Below are positions 62,171-64,000 of a DNA stretch of 64,000 nt, piece by piece. The notes beneath the pieces were generated by a model. It did not search any database. It saw only the letters and a program-made list of their open reading frames with translations, and was not told where the DNA came from. The stretch is taken from positions 186,001 through 250,000 of the forward strand of contig CAVVSK010000014.1 in the NCBI GenBank assembly GCA_963750965.1, in the 5' to 3' direction. Numbering within the stretch: position 1 is the first letter of the stretch; each line of letters opens with the position of its first letter. This DNA comes from CANKHA01 sp963750965. Lineage in GTDB: Bacteria; Pseudomonadota; Alphaproteobacteria; Rhizobiales; Xanthobacteraceae. The position numbers were made by a program, and so were the translations under genes.

Positions 62171-64000
62171 TTGCGTTTCCTTCGCGCCGCTCAACCAGTG
62201 GCGATCATTGCCTTACTGATCGGCGCCACCGCCGCGCAAGCGGTGGACGCGGTGAATGTGCGTCCCGACGCCGCCGCGATCGATCTCACTGCCGTGGTGG
62301 AACGTCACAAGACCGAAGTCGACCGCATCCAGGTGGCCGCGGCGCCCGGCCCCGACGGCATCGTGCGCCGCATTCAGGTGCCGGCGCGCGAAGGCAATAC
62401 CAACTGGGCGGTTTTCGCGCTGGCGAATTCCAGTGATGAACAGATGGACCGCCTGATTGTCGTGCCGCATTACCGGATGGTGGGCTCTGGCCTGCTCTGG
62501 CCCGATCTTGGGCTCTCGCGCGTGGTCTATATTCTCTCCAGCGGCGAGCCGCCTGAGCGGCAGGACAGCGCCACCGCCGACATCTTCCGCATTACGCTCG
62601 ATCCAGGCGCGGTGCTCACCTTCGTCGCGGAACTGCGCACCGACAAGCTGCCGCAGATCTATCTGTGGCAACCCGATGCCTACAAGGACAAGGTCAACAG
62701 CCTCACGCTCTACCACGGCATCGTCATCGGCATTGCCGGCTTGCTCGCGCTGTTTCTGACCATCCTATTCGTGGTGAAAGGCAGCGTGATGTTCCCGGCC
62801 GCCGCGGCGCTGAGCTGGGCGGTGCTCGTCTATATCGGCATCGATTTCGGCTTCTGGGGCAAAGTGTTCGATCTCTCCGCAGCGAGCGAGCGCATCTGGC
62901 GCGCTTCCGGCGAGGCGATCCTTGCGGCGACGCTGCTGGTCTTCATGTTTGCCTATCTCAATCTCAATCGCTGGCATGTGCGTTATGTGCACATCACTGC
63001 CGGTTGGCTGATCTTTCTCACCGCGCTGGTCGGACTGGCGCTGGTCGACCCCGCCGTAGCTTCCGGGATCGCGCGCATTTCCCTGGCGCTGATCGCCGCG
63101 CTCGGGTTCGGGCTGGTGATCTACCTCTCGACCCACGGCTTCGACCGCGCGGTGCTGCTGATCCCGACGTGGTTCCTATTCCTGGTCTGGGTTTTCGCCG
63201 CGGCGCTGACCGTGACCGGCAGCATGACAAATGACATCGTGGGACCGGCGCTGCTCGGCGGCCTGGTGCTGATCGTGATGCTGATCGGCTTCACCGTGAT
63301 GCAGCACGCGTTCTCGGGCGGCATTGGCCACGGCATCGTTTCCGATGTGGAACGCCGGGCGCTGGCGCTCACCGGCGCGGGCGACATGATCTGGGATTGG
63401 GACGTCGCCTCCGACAAGGTCTATACCAGCCCGGAAACCGAGCAATTGTTGGGTCTCAAACGTGGAACACTGGAAGGTTCGGCAGCAGGCTGGCTGGACG
63501 TGCTGCATCCGCTCGACCGCGACCGGTTTCGCGCTTCGCTCGATAGCGTGCTGGAGCAGCGGCGCGGTCGGCTGACGCAGGAATTCCGTCTGCGTACGCC
63601 GGACGGCCGCTATCTTTGGTTCGTGCTCAAAGCGCGCCCGGTGGTCGGTTCGGACGGCGAAGTGGTACGGCTGGTCGGCACCTTGAGCGACGTGACCGAA
63701 TCCAAGACCGCGGAAGAGCGGCTCCTGCACGACGCCGTGCATGACAATCTCACCGGACTGCCCAACCGCGAGCTGTTCATCGACCGATTAGACGCGGCGC
63801 TCGGATTCGCGCGAGCTGACACCTCGATTCGTCCCTCGGTTCTGGTTCTCGACCTCGACCGCTTCAAGCAGGTGAACGATTCCGTCGGTATCGCCGTCGG
63901 TGATTCCATTCTGCTCACGCTGGCACGCCGACTGGGCCGGCTGCTGAAGCCGCAGGATACGCTGGCGCGGCTTTCCGGCGACCAGTTTGCGTTAATCCTG
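62171..64000 (+). CDS. Seven-helix sensor with PAS and GGDEF domains, cut by the window end
   Basis: This gene starts at TTG 62171, with GGGGAG 7 bases before it, and remains open to 64000 (610 codons). A signal peptide (AIIALLIGATAAQA) precedes a periplasmic domain (about 25-175). Seven hydrophobic helices span about 180-390, in the manner of 7TMR-DISM sensors. A PAS domain follows (about 395-520: GAGDMIWDWDVASDKVY, FRLRTPDGRYLWFVLKARP). The GGDEF domain starts LLHDAVHDNLTGLPNRELFI. The signature loop reads SGDQF rather than GGDEF, so cyclase activity is doubtful. An EAL domain may follow outside the window. Confidence 0.85.
   Translation, partial: MRFLRAAQPVAIIALLIGATAAQAVDAVNVRPDAAAIDLTAVVERHKTEVDRIQVAAAPGPDGIVRRIQVPAREGNTNWAVFALANSSDEQMDRLIVVPHYRMVGSGLLWPDLGLSRVVYILSSGEPPERQDSATADIFRITLDPGAVLTFVAELRTDKLPQIYLWQPDAYKDKVNSLTLYHGIVIGIAGLLALFLTILFVVKGSVMFPAAAALSWAVLVYIGIDFGFWGKVFDLSAASERIWRASGEAILAATLLVFMFAYLNLNRWHVRYVHITAGWLIFLTALVGLALVDPAVASGIARISLALIAALGFGLVIYLSTHGFDRAVLLIPTWFLFLVWVFAAALTVTGSMTNDIVGPALLGGLVLIVMLIGFTVMQHAFSGGIGHGIVSDVERRALALTGAGDMIWDWDVASDKVYTSPETEQLLGLKRGTLEGSAAGWLDVLHPLDRDRFRASLDSVLEQRRGRLTQEFRLRTPDGRYLWFVLKARPVVGSDGEVVRLVGTLSDVTESKTAEERLLHDAVHDNLTGLPNRELFIDRLDAALGFARADTSIRPSVLVLDLDRFKQVNDSVGIAVGDSILLTLARRLGRLLKPQDTLARLSGDQFALIL

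Overview
The window looks like chromosomal housekeeping DNA of an alphaproteobacterium of the order Hyphomicrobiales (Rhizobiales), close to the Bradyrhizobium/Rhodopseudomonas/Pseudolabrys group. The grounds are the gene order ftsH-tilS-cpoB-pal-tolBARQ ... ybgC ... ruvBAC-yebC, then 5-FCL / 6S RNA / zapA / DUF4164 / tkt-gap-pgk-fba, then rpmE-ABC exporter and rcdA-DUF1192, together with TRAP and TTT solute receptors and the dispersed palindromic repeats typical of this group. This assignment is by recognition only; no database was searched.

Layout. 1-10.4 kb: two TRAP transporter sets (DctP/DctQ/DctM) on the minus strand, with an amidase, a small membrane protein, a secreted carboxypeptidase-regulatory/cytochrome c/Vgb-propeller fusion and an exported dienelactone hydrolase. 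10.6-13.5 kb: an SbmA/BacA-like ABC exporter and a TorF-like porin, separated by a terminator whose loop holds two palindromic repeats. 13.7-20.9 kb: a tight glycolate operon, glcD - alpha/beta hydrolase - glcE - glcF - malate synthase, in which the malate synthase seems to carry a long histone-like basic N-terminus. 21-25.4 kb: cytochrome c, UspA, a TetR regulator with a decayed hydrolase, and ftsH. 25.5-38.4 kb: tilS, the whole Tol-Pal envelope system, a TetR/DUF2852 pair, ybgC and ruvCAB; part of this block is flanked by two inverted copies of a composite palindromic repeat. 38.6-41.5 kb: yebC, a YmdB-like phosphoesterase, 5-FCL and 6S RNA. 41.6-50.5 kb: a stand-alone homodimeric 2-oxoacid dehydrogenase E1, zapA, and the central-carbon operon tkt-gap-pgk-fba. 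50.6-64 kb: cfa, a degenerate thiE-like gene, Sel1 and IMPase genes, a MotA/MotB-like membrane pair with a GNAT gene, an MsbA-like exporter, rpmE, rcdA, DUF1192, a quinone oxidoreductase, and the start of a 7TM-PAS-GGDEF protein cut by the window end.

How the parts fit. glcDEF oxidises glycolate to glyoxylate, and malate synthase condenses glyoxylate with acetyl-CoA. Tol-Pal-CpoB-YbgC maintains the envelope during division, next to ZapA and the ClpXP adaptor RcdA. RuvABC resolves Holliday junctions. TRAP and TTT receptors feed organic acids into the cell.

Caution. Ten frame breaks, each repaired by removing one base, interrupt normally single-copy core genes (ruvA, tkt, gap, fba and others). 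They look like consensus errors, so I annotate these genes across the breaks. I found no CRISPR array, prophage, integrase, tRNA or rRNA gene.
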